Numbered from the stretch's first letter, positions 1-9,318 are shown. The stretch: DNA of 64,000 bases from Phycicoccus sonneratiae (GCF_016887965.1 NZ_JAFDVD010000008.1:307769-371768), one strand, 5' to 3'. The notes: generated from the sequence alone by a model not told the origin. Program-made: numbers and translations.

Positions 1-151
1 GTACATGCGGGCGGTCGTCGTCTCTCGTCGGTGGGCGGCCGGACCGGGGTCCGGGTCGCGGGCGATGCTACCGGGGCGCGCGGGAGGCGGCGGGACGTGC
101 CGCTGCCCCGGTGGTGCCTGTGGCCCGTGGTGCTCGTGGGACCCGTGGGGG

Positions 152-442
152 TCAGGAGCCGCCCGCGAGGTGCTCGTGGTGGTGGATGACCTCGGCGATG
201 ATGAAGTTCAGGAAGGCCTCGGCGAACTGCGGGTCGAGGCCGGAGTCGTCGGCGAGCGCCCGCAGCCGCGCGACCTGGGCCTCCTCGCGACCGGGGTCGG
301 CGGCGGGCATCCCCACGGCGGCCTTGAGCTCGCCGACCGCCTGGGTGCACTTGAACCGCTCGGCGAGCAGGTGGACGAGGGCGGCGTCGATGTTGTCGAT
401 GCTCGAGCGCAGCCGCGCGAGGTCCGGGGGGATGTCGCTCAC
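152..442 (-). CDS. chorismate mutase, AroQ type
   Basis: A 96-residue all-alpha protein of the AroQ (CM_2) family, which converts chorismate to prephenate at the entry to phenylalanine and tyrosine synthesis. The family pattern is visible: the N-terminal RLRSSIDNIDAALVHLL helix, the AERFKCTQAVGELK segment supplying basic active-site residues, then DPGREEAQVARL, and the C-terminal FLNFIIAEVIHHHE helix. There is no fused prephenate dehydratase or DAHP synthase, so it is monofunctional, and no signal peptide, so cytosolic. The GTG start at 442 is chosen because TACGAT lies at 454-449 with 6 nt to the start, which suggests a leaderless transcript. It lies downstream of acyP on the same strand. 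Confidence 0.9.
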   Translation of the reverse strand: MSDIPPDLARLRSSIDNIDAALVHLLAERFKCTQAVGELKAAVGMPAADPGREEAQVARLRALADDSGLDPQFAEAFLNFIIAEVIHHHEHLAGGS

Positions 443-448
443 CCGCCC

Positions 449-454
449 ATCGTA
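449..454 (-). promoter_or_regulatory. -10 box of a leaderless chorismate mutase transcript
   Basis: TACGAT on the minus strand is followed by six bases and then the GTG start at 442, so transcription would begin at or next to the start codon. No convincing -35 box is seen. Confidence 0.4.
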
Positions 455-514
455 GGAAGCCCACTCGCCCGCACCCCAGCGCGTCCCACTTCCCGAGCCT
501 CGCCACCATCGAGA

Positions 515-562
515 TCGCGCGACATGCGGACATCGGCACTCCATGCTCCGCATGTCGCGCGA
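515..562 (-). terminator. perfect 16-bp stem-loop after acyP
   Basis: Arms TCGCGCGACATGCGGA (515-530) and its exact complement (547-562) enclose a 16-nt loop. The hairpin begins 11 nt beyond the acyP stop codon. No T-run follows on either strand, so it would be a hairpin-only terminator of the kind common in actinobacteria, or a palindromic repeat. Confidence 0.55.
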
Positions 563-572
563 CGTCGACCCG

Positions 573-881
573 TCAGCGCTCGCGGAAGCCGGTCTCGCCC
601 TTCGGCTCGGACCACAGTGGCGCCGAGACCGACGTGACCCGGCCCGGCCGCCCCGCACCGGACGGCTCGTCCCGCAGCAGGGCGTGCAGCGCCTCGATGT
701 CCGGCCGCGGCCCCTCCGCGGCCACCTCCACGCGGCCGTCGGCGGTGTTGCGTGCCCAGCCGGCCAGCCCGAGCTCGAGGGCCCGGGCCCGGGTCCACCA
801 GCGGAACCCGACGCCCTGCACCTGCCCCCGCACGAAGACCGTCGCCCGCTCGTCGTCGCCGACCTGTTCGTCCGCACCCAT
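573..881 (-). CDS. acyP: acylphosphatase
   Basis: A 102-residue acylphosphatase, which hydrolyses carboxyl-phosphate bonds in small metabolites such as acetyl or carbamoyl phosphate. The signature VFVRGQVQGVGFRWW holds the phosphate-binding loop and catalytic arginine; GWARNTADGRVEV holds the catalytic asparagine. The length is normal for the family. The ATG at 881 is preferred over an upstream in-frame start because TAGGAT (894-889) sits seven bases before it, implying a leaderless mRNA. The gene is followed by a strong hairpin, so it is probably a single-gene unit, divergent from the acyltransferase at 964. Confidence 0.93.
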   Translation of the reverse strand: MGADEQVGDDERATVFVRGQVQGVGFRWWTRARALELGLAGWARNTADGRVEVAAEGPRPDIEALHALLRDEPSGAGRPGRVTSVSAPLWSEPKGETGFRER

Positions 882-888
882 GCCGTCG

Positions 889-894
889 ATCCTA
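889..894 (-). promoter_or_regulatory. -10 box of a leaderless acyP transcript
   Basis: TAGGAT on the minus strand lies seven bases before the acyP ATG at 881. It decides the start, since an upstream in-frame start at 917 would lie outside this transcript. Confidence 0.4.
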
Positions 895-951
895 GGAACC
901 CCACGGCCCCGCCCCACCGCGCGCCTCCGTCACCCTGTCACCACGCGTCAC

Positions 952-957
952 TACCGT
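952..957 (+). promoter_or_regulatory. -10 box of a leaderless acyltransferase transcript
   Basis: TACCGT is followed by six bases and the ATG at 964. The same TACCGT-N6-RTG arrangement recurs at 34848 (plus) and at 62035-62030 (minus). Confidence 0.4.
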
Positions 958-963
958 TGCGTC

Positions 964-2904
964 ATGGAGTCGCTCCGGCCCGAGGGGAGCGGTGGGGTCG
1001 CCACCGAACCGCGCCCCGCCGCGCCGACCGCCCGCCCCTCCCGACGCCTCCCGGGGCTCGACGGCCTGCGGGCCCTCGCGGTCCTCGCGGTCATCGCCTT
1101 CCACCTCGACCCGCGCTGGCTCCCCGGCGGCTTCCTCGGGGTCGACGTCTTCTTCGTCATCTCCGGGTTCCTCATCACGACGCTGCTGCTGCGCGAGCGG
1201 GCCGAGACCGGGTCCGTCGACCTGCGCGCCTTCTGGACCCGCCGCGCCCGCCGGCTGCTGCCCGCGCTGCTGCTCGTCGTCCCGTCGGCGGTCCTCCTCG
1301 CCCGGCTCACCGAGAGCGACCTGCTCGTCGGCATCGGGCGGCAGGTCCTCGGTGCCCTGACCTTCACCTCGAACTGGCTCGAGGTCGGGGCCGGCACCGA
1401 CTACTTCGCCTCGACCTCCCCCACCCTGCTCGCCAACCTCTGGAGCCTGGCCGTCGAGGAGCAGTTCTACCTCCTGTGGCCGCTCGCGCTCCTCCTGCTG
1501 GTCCGGGTCGTCCGCCGCCCCGAGGCGCGCGCCGGCGCGGCCCTCGCGCTGGCCCTCGGGTCCTCGCTCCTCATGGCCCTGCGGCTCGACCCCGAACACC
1601 CGACCCGCGTCTACTACGGCACCGACACCCACGCCACCGGCCTGATGGTCGGCGCGGCCCTCGCGCTCGCCCTCGCCGCTCCGCACCGGGCCTGGACGCG
1701 CACCGCCTTCTGGGAGAGGCACCGTCGGGCGGTCGGCGCCGTGGCGCTGGTCGTGCTCGGCAGCCTGCTCGTCCTCGCCGACGAGCGCTCCCCCGTCACC
1801 TTCCGCGGCGGCATCCTCCTCGCCTCGGTCGCGACGGCCGCGCTGGTCCTCGTCGTCGTCGAGCGCCCCGGCCGGCTGCGCGCCCTCCTCGACCTGCCGG
1901 CCGCCCGCTGGGTCGGCTCACGCTCCTACGGCCTCTACCTGTGGCACTGGCCGGTCGTCCTCGTCGTCGGCCAGGACCTGCCGGTCGCGCCCGGCGGCCT
2001 CGACTACGTCCTCACCCGCGGCTGGGCCCTGCTCGTCACCGTCGCCGCGGCCGACCTCTCGTACCGGTTCGTCGAGACCCCGGTCCGCCGGCTCGGGTTC
2101 GGTGGCGCGCTGGCGGCCGGGGCCCGCCGGCTCCGCCGCGCCGGCACCCGTCGCGCCAGGGTCGCGATCGGCGTGCTCGTCACCGCCTCGGTCGCCACCG
2201 CGGTCGTCCTCGTCACGGCCCCCGAACGCACCGCCACCGAGGAGCTCATCGAGGCCAACGAGGCGGCCCTCGCGCGGCAGGCCGCCGCCACGGCCACCCC
2301 CACGCCGAGCGCCACCCCGACCCCGTCGGCCGGCGCGGCGACGAAGCCCGCGAAGGCCTCGACCACGCGCGCGTCGTGGACCATGCCCGCGGGCTCGGAG
2401 ATCGACGCCTTCGGCGACTCGATGCTCGTCGGGGCCAAGCAGGCGATGGAGTACTACTTCCCGAAGATCCGCCTCGACGCCCGCTCCAACCGCCGGTGGA
2501 GCGAGGCGCCGGCGCTCGTGAAGCGCCGCGGCGACGGCCTGCGGCGCGCCGTCGTCCTCGCCTTCGGCACGAACTTCGGCACCGACGCCCGGGCCATCGA
2601 CCGCACCCTCGACGCCGTCGGCCCCGACCGGATGGTCGTCGTCCTCACCGTCCACGGCCGGTACGCGCGCGCCGAGACCGACAACGACCAGCTGCGGGCC
2701 GCCGTCGCGGGCCGGGCCAACGTCGTCGTCGCCGACTGGGACGCCGCGCTCGCCGACACCAGCGGGATGCTGCAGTCCGACGGCATCCACCCGAGCATCA
2801 AGGGCGCGCACCTCTACAGCGCGACGGTCCGCTCCGCCCTCGCCGCCCTCTCCGAGCGGCGCACCGGCACCCCGGTCAGGCTCGAGCCGATCCCGCTGCC
2901 CTGA
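964..2904 (+). CDS. membrane acyltransferase (OafA/YrhL type) with C-terminal SGNH domain
   Basis: A 646-residue membrane protein. Residues about 20-380 form an acyltransferase-3 domain: it opens with [17 protein letters not shown], whose histidine is the presumed catalytic residue, continues with [14 protein letters not shown], and holds about ten hydrophobic segments. A Pro/Thr-rich linker near residue 442 leads to an extracellular SGNH domain with Ser486 in AFGDSML and Asp606/His609 in SDGIHPS. Family members O-acetylate cell-surface glycans or peptidoglycan. The real target is unknown, as no glycan locus adjoins. The ATG at 964 follows a leaderless-type -10 box. The 3' end overlaps mutM (convergent) by 29 bp. 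A second protein of the same architecture is encoded at 5399-7543. Confidence 0.88.
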   Translation: MESLRPEGSGGVATEPRPAAPTARPSRRLPGLDGLRALAVLAVIAFHLDPRWLPGGFLGVDVFFVISGFLITTLLLRERAETGSVDLRAFWTRRARRLLPALLLVVPSAVLLARLTESDLLVGIGRQVLGALTFTSNWLEVGAGTDYFASTSPTLLANLWSLAVEEQFYLLWPLALLLLVRVVRRPEARAGAALALALGSSLLMALRLDPEHPTRVYYGTDTHATGLMVGAALALALAAPHRAWTRTAFWERHRRAVGAVALVVLGSLLVLADERSPVTFRGGILLASVATAALVLVVVERPGRLRALLDLPAARWVGSRSYGLYLWHWPVVLVVGQDLPVAPGGLDYVLTRGWALLVTVAAADLSYRFVETPVRRLGFGGALAAGARRLRRAGTRRARVAIGVLVTASVATAVVLVTAPERTATEELIEANEAALARQAAATATPTPSATPTPSAGAATKPAKASTTRASWTMPAGSEIDAFGDSMLVGAKQAMEYYFPKIRLDARSNRRWSEAPALVKRRGDGLRRAVVLAFGTNFGTDARAIDRTLDAVGPDRMVVVLTVHGRYARAETDNDQLRAAVAGRANVVVADWDAALADTSGMLQSDGIHPSIKGAHLYSATVRSALAALSERRTGTPVRLEPIPLP

Positions 2905-3751
2905 CCCGCCGGGGCCGCGGCTGGCAGCGCGGGCACGAGAACGACGAGCGGTTCATGAACTGCTCACGCCGGATGGGGGTCCCGCAGCGCCGGCAGGGCC
3001 GGCCCTCCTGCCCGTACGCGGCGAGCGACCGGTCGAAGTACCCCGAGGCCCCGTTGACGTTGACGTAGAGCGCGTCGAAGCTCGTGCCCCCCTCGCCGAG
3101 CGCCTCGCGCATCACCTCCGTGGCGTGGTCGAGCAGCGTCCCCAGCCGCGGCTTCGTGAGCGCCGACGCCGGCCGCTCGCCGTGCACCTGCGCGCGCCAG
3201 AGCGCCTCGTCCGCGTAGATGTTGCCGATGCCGGAGACGACGGTCTGGTCGAGGAGGACCCGCTTGACGGCCGAGTCCTTGCCCTTCATCCGGCGCACGA
3301 CGGCTGCCCGGTCGTAGGCGTCCTCGAGCGGGTCCGGGGCGATGTGGGCGATGGTCAGCGGCACGCCGTCGTGACCGAGGTCGGTGAGGGCCAGGCCGCC
3401 GAAGGTGCGCTGGTCGACGAAGCGCAGCTCGGGGCCGCCGCCCTCGAACGAGAACCGGGCGTGGAGGTGCTTCTCGTCGGGCAGCGCGGGGTCCTCGACG
3501 AGCAGCTGGCCGCTCATCCCGAGGTGGAGGATGAGCCCGACGCCGTCCTCGAGGTCCCACCACAGGTACTTGCCGCGGCGCCGGACGGCGGCGACCCGGC
3601 GCCCGGCCAGGCGCGACGCGAGGTCCTCGGGGCCGGCGACGTGGCGACGCGCGACGCGGTGGCCGCGCAGCTCGACGCCGACCAGCCGGCGGCCCTCGAC
3701 GTGCGTGGCGAGGCCCCGCCGGACGACCTCGACCTCGGGGAGCTCAGGCAC
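2876..3751 (-). CDS. mutM: formamidopyrimidine-DNA glycosylase (Fpg/MutM)
   Basis: A 291-residue bifunctional DNA glycosylase/AP lyase that removes 8-oxoguanine and ring-opened purines. The N-terminal PELPEVE provides the catalytic proline after Met removal and the essential glutamate. The H2TH region contains [14 protein letters not shown]. The C-terminal zinc finger is seen as CRRCG and CPRC, with the family's QEGRPCRRC lead-in. It starts with GTG at 3751 and overlaps the end of rnc by 8 nt, so it is translationally coupled within the yceD-rpmF-rnc-mutM operon, a standard actinobacterial arrangement. It converges on the upstream acyltransferase with a 29-bp overlap. Confidence 0.96.
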   Translation of the reverse strand: MPELPEVEVVRRGLATHVEGRRLVGVELRGHRVARRHVAGPEDLASRLAGRRVAAVRRRGKYLWWDLEDGVGLILHLGMSGQLLVEDPALPDEKHLHARFSFEGGGPELRFVDQRTFGGLALTDLGHDGVPLTIAHIAPDPLEDAYDRAAVVRRMKGKDSAVKRVLLDQTVVSGIGNIYADEALWRAQVHGERPASALTKPRLGTLLDHATEVMREALGEGGTSFDALYVNVNGASGYFDRSLAAYGQEGRPCRRCGTPIRREQFMNRSSFSCPRCQPRPRRVRAAGSARA

Positions 3752-4502
3752 CGTCGGCGGTGGCGCTCTCGTGGGCGTCGCGGATGGCCGTCCAGGCGTG
3801 CGCGGCGGCCTCCTGCTCGGCGACCTTCTTCGTGCGCCCGGTCCCCCGACCCAGCACCGTGCCCCCGATGACGACCTCGGCCTCGAACGACTTCGCGTGC
3901 TCGGGACCGTCCTCGGAGACGAGGTACTCGGGCGAGCCGAGCCCGTGCCGCGAGCTGATCTCCTGGAGGCTGGTCTTCCAGTCCAGGCCGGCCCCGAGGG
4001 TGGCCGACTGGGCGAGGAGCGGGTCGACGAGGCTGTGCACGAGCTCGCCGGCGGCCTCGATGCCGGCGCACTGGTAGACCGCCCCGATGACCGCCTCGAC
4101 GGTGTCGGCGAGGATCGAGTCCTTGTCGCGCCCCCCGGTGCTCTCCTCGCCCCGGCCGAGGAAGACGAAGTCGCCGAGCCCGAGCGTGCGCCCGACGTCG
4201 GCGAGGGCCCGCATGTTGACGACGGCCGCTCGCAGCTTGGCGAGCTGGCCCTCGGTCTCGTCGGGGTTGGTGTCGTAGAGGGTCGTCGTGACGACGAGCC
4301 CGAGCACCGAGTCGCCGAGGAACTCGAGGCGCTCGTTGTGCGGCAGCCCGCCCATCTCGTACGCGTACGAGCGGTGCGTCAGGGCACGCCGGACCAGCGC
4401 CTCGTCGACGTCGACACCGGTGACCTCCGACAGGTGGTCGACCAGCTCGGTGACGGGACGCAGCGGCGTGAGCGATCCGGCCGCGGCCGGGCCCTTGCCC
4501 AT
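3744..4502 (-). CDS. rnc: ribonuclease III
   Basis: A 252-residue RNase III, which cleaves double-stranded RNA in rRNA processing and mRNA turnover. The signature [16 protein letters not shown] (residues 55-70) carries the metal-binding acidic residues Glu60 and Asp64. A second acidic cluster lies at [13 protein letters not shown]-terminal dsRNA-binding domain spans about residues 165-240, ending in the [20 protein letters not shown] stretch. The ATG at 4502 is chosen because it lies just after the rpmF stop; upstream in-frame codons read through rpmF. It is coupled to mutM by an 8-nt overlap. Confidence 0.96.
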   Translation of the reverse strand: MGKGPAAAGSLTPLRPVTELVDHLSEVTGVDVDEALVRRALTHRSYAYEMGGLPHNERLEFLGDSVLGLVVTTTLYDTNPDETEGQLAKLRAAVVNMRALADVGRTLGLGDFVFLGRGEESTGGRDKDSILADTVEAVIGAVYQCAGIEAAGELVHSLVDPLLAQSATLGAGLDWKTSLQEISSRHGLGSPEYLVSEDGPEHAKSFEAEVVIGGTVLGRGTGRTKKVAEQEAAAHAWTAIRDAHESATADGA

Positions 4503-4512
4503 GGGGCCGGGG

Positions 4513-4707
4513 TCAGCCCTGGTGCTCGGTGCGCTCGGCCGCGCCGAAGTGGCGGCCCTTGTAGGTGCCGCAGGACGGGCACGCCATGTGCGGCTGCGTC
4601 GGCGCCTTGCACTGCGGGCAGGTGGTCGTGGCGACCACCGTCGCCTTCCAGTTGGCGCGGCGCGAGCGGGTGTTGGAGCGCGACATCTTCCGCTTCGGAA
4701 CGGCCAC
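4513..4707 (-). CDS. rpmF: 50S ribosomal protein L32, zinc-binding form
   Basis: A 64-residue L32. It starts with [17 protein letters not shown], typical of the protein, and keeps two cysteine pairs (Cys30/Cys33 and Cys43/Cys46), so it is the zinc-binding C+ form. It lies one base after the yceD stop and 10 nt before rnc, in the common yceD-rpmF-rnc order. Confidence 0.97.
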   Translation of the reverse strand: MAVPKRKMSRSNTRSRRANWKATVVATTTCPQCKAPTQPHMACPSCGTYKGRHFGAAERTEHQG

Positions 4708-4708
4708 G

Positions 4709-5287
4709 TCAGGTCCTCTTCTCTGTCGTCGTGGACGGGTCCTCGGCCAGGGCCGAGAGCGCCGCCCATCGGGGGTCGATCTGGTCGTGCTGGTGCCCCG
4801 GGTCCTCCGCGAGCGGCTGGCCGCACACGGAGCACAGGCCGGGGCAGTCCGGCCGGCACACCGGCTGGAACGGCAGCGCAGGCACCACCGTGTCCCGGAG
4901 CACCGGCTCGAGGTCGATGTAGCCGTCCTCGATCTGCTGCTCCTCGTCGGCGTCCTCGTCCCCCACCTCCTGGTGGTGGACGTGTCGATCGGCGTGAACG
5001 AACAGCTCCTGGAAGGTCCCGTCGACCGCTTCGGTGACGGGGTCCAGGCACCGCACGCAGGCGCCGGTCGCCGTGCCGGTGACCGAACCGGTGACGAGGA
5101 CGCCCTCGACGACGGACTCCATCCGCAGCGCGAGGTGCAGCGGGCTGCCCTCCTCGACGCGGATGACGTCGGTGCCGAGGTCGCTCGGCGCCCCTGCCTC
5201 CCGCTCGAGCTCGTGCATCGTCCCCGGCCGACGGCCCACGAGCTTGGTGTCGAGCACCAACGGGGACCGGGGGTCGAGTCGAGACAT
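4709..5287 (-). CDS. YceD (DUF177) family protein
   Basis: A 192-residue DUF177/YceD protein. In bacteria and plastids this family is linked to 23S rRNA accumulation and L32 production, and the gene almost always precedes rpmF, as here. The first cysteine pair falls in ACVRCLDPV (Cys77, Cys80), the family core. A second cluster (Cys144, Cys148, Cys152, Cys155) near CPGLCSVCG could bind zinc. An acidic stretch ([15 protein letters not shown]) lies between. The ATG at 5287 opens the operon; a promoter is proposed about 60 bp upstream. Confidence 0.85.
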   Translation of the reverse strand: MSRLDPRSPLVLDTKLVGRRPGTMHELEREAGAPSDLGTDVIRVEEGSPLHLALRMESVVEGVLVTGSVTGTATGACVRCLDPVTEAVDGTFQELFVHADRHVHHQEVGDEDADEEQQIEDGYIDLEPVLRDTVVPALPFQPVCRPDCPGLCSVCGQPLAEDPGHQHDQIDPRWAALSALAEDPSTTTEKRT

Positions 5288-5348
5288 GGCTTTCACGGGT
5301 GGTCGGGACTGGTTCGGGTCACGCCGCACGGACGCAGACCGAGGAGCA

Positions 5349-5377
5349 AGGCTACCGGCCCGCGGCCACCTGCCCAA
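5349..5377 (-). promoter_or_regulatory. promoter of the yceD-rpmF-rnc-mutM operon
   Basis: Minus-strand TTGGGC (5377-5372), a 17-bp spacer and TAGCCT (5354-5349) make a good sigma-70-like promoter. It leaves a 5' leader of about 55 nt before yceD. The same TTGGGC -35 box is used by the tRNA-Gln promoter at 26516. Confidence 0.45.
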
Positions 5378-5398
5378 ACCGGCGCGACCGGAGGGCCG

Positions 5399-7543
5399 TC
5401 AGCCCGCGTCGCGCGGGCCCAGTGCGGAGGTCAGCGCCTGCGCCACGGCCGGGGCCAGCGTGCGGGCGTAGGTGGCGGTGAGGTGGTCACCGGGACGGTG
5501 CACGGCGACGTGCCCGATGACCACCGGGCAGCGTCCTCCGGGGCAGATCCGCTCGGTGAGGTCGAGCAGCCGCACGCCCTCCCCCGCGACGGCGGCGGCC
5601 CGGCGCTGCACCGGCAGGCCGCTGCCCGCGACGCCCGGCGCGGCGTCGAACGTGCAGGCCTCGAGGTCGCGGGGGTGGCGGGCGGCACAGACGTCGAGGT
5701 CGTCCGGGGAGAGCGGGCTGTCGCCGACGACGACCACGGGCGAGCCCGCGGTGGCGAGCGCGGACCAGCGGCGGGCGTAGCCGTCGACGAGCAGGTCGGC
5801 GTCGGCGCGCCGGCCGTCCCAGGCCCCGCGTGCCACCCCGGAGGTGACGACGAGGTCCGGCGGGTCCTCGGCGAGGGCGCTCACGACGGCGGCGTTCCAG
5901 GCGTCGCACTCGGGGTAGGCCGACCCCGGCGCGGCCGCGGGGGCGTCGGCGAAGGCGCAGGCCGACTTGCCGTACGTGACGATGCGCCACCCCTGCTCGC
6001 CGGCCCGGGCCTGCAGGGCCGGCAGCCACTGCATCGCCTTGGAGTCGCCGACGAGGGCGATCGTCGTGGGGCCCTGCGGGTCGCCGAAGGTGCACCGGAC
6101 CGGCTCGGTGGCCGCGGCGTCGACCTGGCAGCGGTCGACGTCGGCGGCCGGGCGGTCCTCCCCGGCTCGCAGCGGGTCGGGGACCACCCAGCCGGGGTCG
6201 CCGGCGTCGGCGACGGCGCGGCCGGGCACGACGGTGCCGGCCCCGAGGTCACCGTCGGCGGGCATCCGGCCACCGGGCGGCGTCGTGACGAACGGGGTGC
6301 GCACCGGGAGCAGCGGGAGCGCGGCGAGCACCCCGACCGACGACAGCGCCAGCCCGGCGGCGAGCAGCGCGCGGGGACGGGTCCGCAGCCACGGCCCGTG
6401 GTGCAGGGGCTGCTCGACGAAGCGCCACGACACCCACGCCGGCCACACCGACGCGGCGGCGAGGGCGACCTTGGCCCACCCCGCGAGCGGGTCGCCGGTG
6501 AGCCACTCGGCGCTCCAGTCGCCGAGGACGAGGACCGGCCAGTGCCAGAGGTAGATCGAGTACGAGAGCCCGCCGATGCGGACCATCGGGCGGGTGCCGA
6601 GCAGCCGGACCGGCCCGTGCGGCGACCCGTGCCATCCGGACCAGAGCACGAGGGCGGTCGGCAGGGTCGGCAGCAGGGCCCAGGCCCCGGGCCAGTCGAC
6701 GTCGGTGGGCAGCCGCACCGCGACGACGACGAGCGCGACGAGCCCGGCCCAGCCGAGCGCGACCGACGCCGGCGACGGCTCGGCCGGCCGCTCGCGCCCG
6801 GTGAGCCAGACCGCGAGCAGGGCCCCGACCCCGAGCTCCCAGACCCGGGTCGTCGTCACGAAGAAGGCCGGAGCCGGCGAGGAGTGCGAGTACCCCACCG
6901 ACCAGAGGAAGGACGCGCCGACGAGGACCCCGAGGGCCAGCCCGACGGTGCGCCGGTCCGGGGTGCGCCCGAGCCGGCGCAGCACGAACGCCAGCGCGAC
7001 GAGGAGGAGCGGCCAGACGACGTAGAACTGCTCCTCGACCGACAGGCTCCAGAAGTGCTGGACCGGTGACGGGCGGGCGTCGGAGGCGAGGTAGTCGACC
7101 TCCCGGCCCGCGAGCACCCAGTTGACGACGTACGTCGCGGCGCCGATGACGTCGTGCCCGACCGAGCGCAGCCGCAGCCCCGGGACGACCAGCCACGAGA
7201 AGAACGACGTGACGACGAGGACGAGCACCGCCGCGGGCAGCAGCCGCCGGATGCGCCGCCCGAGGAAGCGCGGCCACGAGACGGTGCCGGTGCGGTCGAG
7301 CTCGGCGACGAGCAGGCCGGTGATGAGGAACCCGGAGATGACGAAGAAGATGTCGACGCCGACGAAGCCGGCGTGCACCGGGAGGCCGGCGTGGTAGAGC
7401 AGCACGCTGAGGACCGCGACGGCGCGCAGCCCCTCGATGTCGGGCCGAAACCCCCGGCGCGGCGGCTCGGCGGACCCGTCGCCGGGCGCCCCGGCGCCGG
7501 GCGCCCCGGCGGCGCGCGCCGGCGCGAGCTCAGCGACCGTCAC
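5399..7543 (-). CDS. membrane acyltransferase (OafA/YrhL type) with C-terminal SGNH domain
   Basis: A 714-residue protein. The acyltransferase-3 domain starts at GFRPDIEGLRAVAVLSVLLYH, with [20 protein letters not shown] after it and roughly ten membrane helices. An extracellular SGNH-like domain follows, with IALVGDSKAMQW as block I and RPGDHLTATYA near the end, where the catalytic His/Asp is expected. The probable role is O-acylation of an exported glycan. The start is uncertain: GTG at 7543 overlaps the coaD end by 14 nt, and an alternative GTG at 7567 overlaps by 38 nt. Either way it is coupled to coaD. It is a paralogue in architecture, not a close copy, of the protein at 964-2904. Confidence 0.87.
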   Translation of the reverse strand: MTVAELAPARAAGAPGAGAPGDGSAEPPRRGFRPDIEGLRAVAVLSVLLYHAGLPVHAGFVGVDIFFVISGFLITGLLVAELDRTGTVSWPRFLGRRIRRLLPAAVLVLVVTSFFSWLVVPGLRLRSVGHDVIGAATYVVNWVLAGREVDYLASDARPSPVQHFWSLSVEEQFYVVWPLLLVALAFVLRRLGRTPDRRTVGLALGVLVGASFLWSVGYSHSSPAPAFFVTTTRVWELGVGALLAVWLTGRERPAEPSPASVALGWAGLVALVVVAVRLPTDVDWPGAWALLPTLPTALVLWSGWHGSPHGPVRLLGTRPMVRIGGLSYSIYLWHWPVLVLGDWSAEWLTGDPLAGWAKVALAAASVWPAWVSWRFVEQPLHHGPWLRTRPRALLAAGLALSSVGVLAALPLLPVRTPFVTTPPGGRMPADGDLGAGTVVPGRAVADAGDPGWVVPDPLRAGEDRPAADVDRCQVDAAATEPVRCTFGDPQGPTTIALVGDSKAMQWLPALQARAGEQGWRIVTYGKSACAFADAPAAAPGSAYPECDAWNAAVVSALAEDPPDLVVTSGVARGAWDGRRADADLLVDGYARRWSALATAGSPVVVVGDSPLSPDDLDVCAARHPRDLEACTFDAAPGVAGSGLPVQRRAAAVAGEGVRLLDLTERICPGGRCPVVIGHVAVHRPGDHLTATYARTLAPAVAQALTSALGPRDAG

Positions 7544-8036
7544 GCAGCCGGGCGACGAGGGCGTCACGGACCTCGACGGGGACGAGCCCGTCGACGTCGC
7601 CGCCGTACCGGACGACCTCCTTGACGAGCGAGCTCGACACGTGGGCCAGCGACGGCTCGCCCGGCAGGAACACGGTCTCGACCCCGGTGAGGTGCCGGTT
7701 CATCAGCGCCATCGGCAGCTCGTACGCGAAGTCGGTGTCGCCGCGCAGGCCCTTGACGACGACGTCGGCCCCGACCTCGCGGCAGACGTCGACGAGCAGC
7801 CGCCCGCCGAACGCCTCGACCCGCACCCGGTCGGCCAGGCCGGCGGCCGCCACGGCGTGCTCGACGAGGGCGACCCGCTCCTCCGGGGTGAAGGTGCCGG
7901 CCTTGGCCGGGTTGTGGAGGACCGCGACGACGACCTCGTCGTGCAGGGCCGCGGCGCGCGCGACGACGTCGAGGTGCCCGTGGGTCACCGGGTCGTAGGA
8001 GCCGGGGCAGACCGCCCGGCGCACGCGCTCGCTCAC
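7530..8036 (-). CDS. coaD: phosphopantetheine adenylyltransferase
   Basis: A 168-residue PPAT, which adenylylates 4'-phosphopantetheine in the penultimate step of coenzyme A synthesis. The nucleotidyltransferase HxGH motif is in SYDPVTHGHLDVV. The substrate region KGLRGDTDFAYELPMALMN and the C-terminal SSSLVKEVVRYGGDV block are complete, and the length is normal. The GTG at 8036 is preferred over the TTG at 8045 because TAGGTT (8049-8044) overlaps the TTG and stands seven bases from the GTG. The rsmD/coaD neighbourhood is a conserved pairing. Confidence 0.95.
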   Translation of the reverse strand: MSERVRRAVCPGSYDPVTHGHLDVVARAAALHDEVVVAVLHNPAKAGTFTPEERVALVEHAVAAAGLADRVRVEAFGGRLLVDVCREVGADVVVKGLRGDTDFAYELPMALMNRHLTGVETVFLPGEPSLAHVSSSLVKEVVRYGGDVDGLVPVEVRDALVARLRDGR

Positions 8037-8043
8037 GCGCGCC

Positions 8044-8049
8044 AACCTA
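8044..8049 (-). promoter_or_regulatory. -10 box of a leaderless coaD transcript
   Basis: TAGGTT on the minus strand lies seven bases before the GTG at 8036. It excludes the TTG at 8045 as the start, because that codon would lie inside the promoter. Confidence 0.4.
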
Positions 8050-8066
8050 GCAAGGGGGCGGCCGGG

Positions 8067-8693
8067 TCAGTCGCGCTTGGCGGCGTCCTCGACCTCCTCG
8101 GCCTCCTCCTTGGCCTCGTCCTTGATCCGCTCGGCCTCCTCGCGCGCCCCCTCGGGCGCCAGGGTGCCCTCGTCGACCGCCTCGTCGAGCAGCGCGGCGA
8201 CCTGCTCCTCCGAGGCGCACCCCTGCTCGAGGAGCTGGTTGCGGCGGGTCAGCCAGTCGATGCCGAGCCGCTCGCGCACCTCGAGGTCGACCTCCTCGCG
8301 GGCCGGGTTGAGGATGGTCTGCTCCTCCTCGTTCGAGTGGTGGTTGACGACCGTCGCGAGGTCCTCGAGGGCGTCGTCGTACTTGTCGGTGTCGGTGCCC
8401 TTCGCCCGGAGGAAGGCGAGCAGGGCCTCGATGATCTCGGCGTGCTCCTCCTCGCCGTGCTCGGCCTCGTGCGCGGTGATGTCGGCGGCCTTCCGGCGCA
8501 GGGTCGGGTAGACCGTCTCCTCCTCGGCCGTCGCGTGCGCCACGAGCACCTCGGCGAGCGCCTGTCGGGCGGCCGCCCGGTCCGTGTCGGTGCGCCGGGC
8601 CTCGCGCAGCAGGTCCTCGAACAGCCGGTGGTCCTCGAGGATGCGCTCGAGGACGTCGCCGCTGACCGGCCGGGGGATCTCGTAGTCGCTCAT
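8067..8693 (-). CDS. hemerythrin HHE-domain protein
   Basis: A 208-residue protein with a hemerythrin-like four-helix bundle at about residues 14-150. Candidate di-iron ligands are His22 in EDHRLF, His and Glu in VAHATAEEETVYP, the HEAEHGEEEHAEI cluster and VVNHHSNEEEQTI. Such proteins bind oxygen or iron, or respond to redox state. The tail from about residue 165 is a highly charged helix (EEAERIKDEAKEEAEEVED), possibly a coiled coil. The substrate and role are unknown. It has its own ATG and no tight coupling to coaD or rsmD. Confidence 0.85.
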   Translation of the reverse strand: MSDYEIPRPVSGDVLERILEDHRLFEDLLREARRTDTDRAAARQALAEVLVAHATAEEETVYPTLRRKAADITAHEAEHGEEEHAEIIEALLAFLRAKGTDTDKYDDALEDLATVVNHHSNEEEQTILNPAREEVDLEVRERLGIDWLTRRNQLLEQGCASEEQVAALLDEAVDEGTLAPEGAREEAERIKDEAKEEAEEVEDAAKRD

Positions 8694-8754
8694 CCCCCGA
8701 TCCTGTCAGAGCAGCGCGCCGACCTGCGGGGACGGCGTCGTCGGTTCGACGGGC

Positions 8755-9318
8755 TCAGCCGCGGACCGCGAACCAGACGGTCGTCTCGCCGTAGCGCCGG
8801 GCCCTGCCGTCGCGCTCCAGGCCGTCGGGCCACACGGGTTCCGGTGAGCGCGAAGACCGTTCGACGACAACGAGCCCGTCGGGCGCGAGCCGGCCGTGCA
8901 CCAGCCGCTCGAGGACGGCGGCCAGCGCCCCCTCGCCGACGTCGTACGGCGGGTCGACGAGGACGAGGTCGACGGCCTCGTCGGGGCCCGGCTCGCCCGA
9001 GAGCGCGGCGGCGACGGTGGAGGCGCGCACCCGCACGCCCTCCAGACCGAGCGCCCGGACGTTGGCCGTGATGGTCGCCGCCGCCCGCCGGTCCGACTCG
9101 ACGAGCACGGCCGACCGGGCTCCCCGGCTGACCGCCTCGAGCCCGAGCGCCCCCGAGCCGGCGTAGAGGTCGAGGACCCGCGCCCCACGCACGGCGTCGC
9201 GGGCCTCGAGGGCAGAGAAGAGGGCCTCGCGCACCCGGTCGCTCGTCGGGCGGGTGCCCGAGCCGGGGGGCGTGCGCAGCGTCCGCCCTCCGTGCGTGCC
9301 GGCGATGATGCGGGTCAT
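8755..9318 (-). CDS. rsmD: 16S rRNA (guanine966-N2)-methyltransferase
   Basis: A 187-residue SAM-dependent methyltransferase that modifies G966 of 16S rRNA. It begins [14 protein letters not shown] and has the SAM-binding VLDLYAGSGALGLEA and the catalytic LVLVDPPYDVG (DPPY) motif, all in family order. Its ATG overlaps the recG stop in an ATGA arrangement (9315-9318), so recG-rsmD are translationally coupled. Confidence 0.95.
   Translation of the reverse strand: MTRIIAGTHGGRTLRTPPGSGTRPTSDRVREALFSALEARDAVRGARVLDLYAGSGALGLEAVSRGARSAVLVESDRRAAATITANVRALGLEGVRVRASTVAAALSGEPGPDEAVDLVLVDPPYDVGEGALAAVLERLVHGRLAPDGLVVVERSSRSPEPVWPDGLERDGRARRYGETTVWFAVRG

Noticed and set aside
1..151. Gene fragment at the left edge
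   Set aside because: No frame in the first 151 bases shows a recognisable protein; the open frames there overlap chorismate mutase antisense.
543..3068. Long open frames antisense to, or in another frame of, the first genes (for example across 543-3068)
   Set aside because: They arise from the very high GC content: translations are Arg/Pro/Ala-rich, match no family and overlap clear genes (acyP, acyltransferase, mutM).
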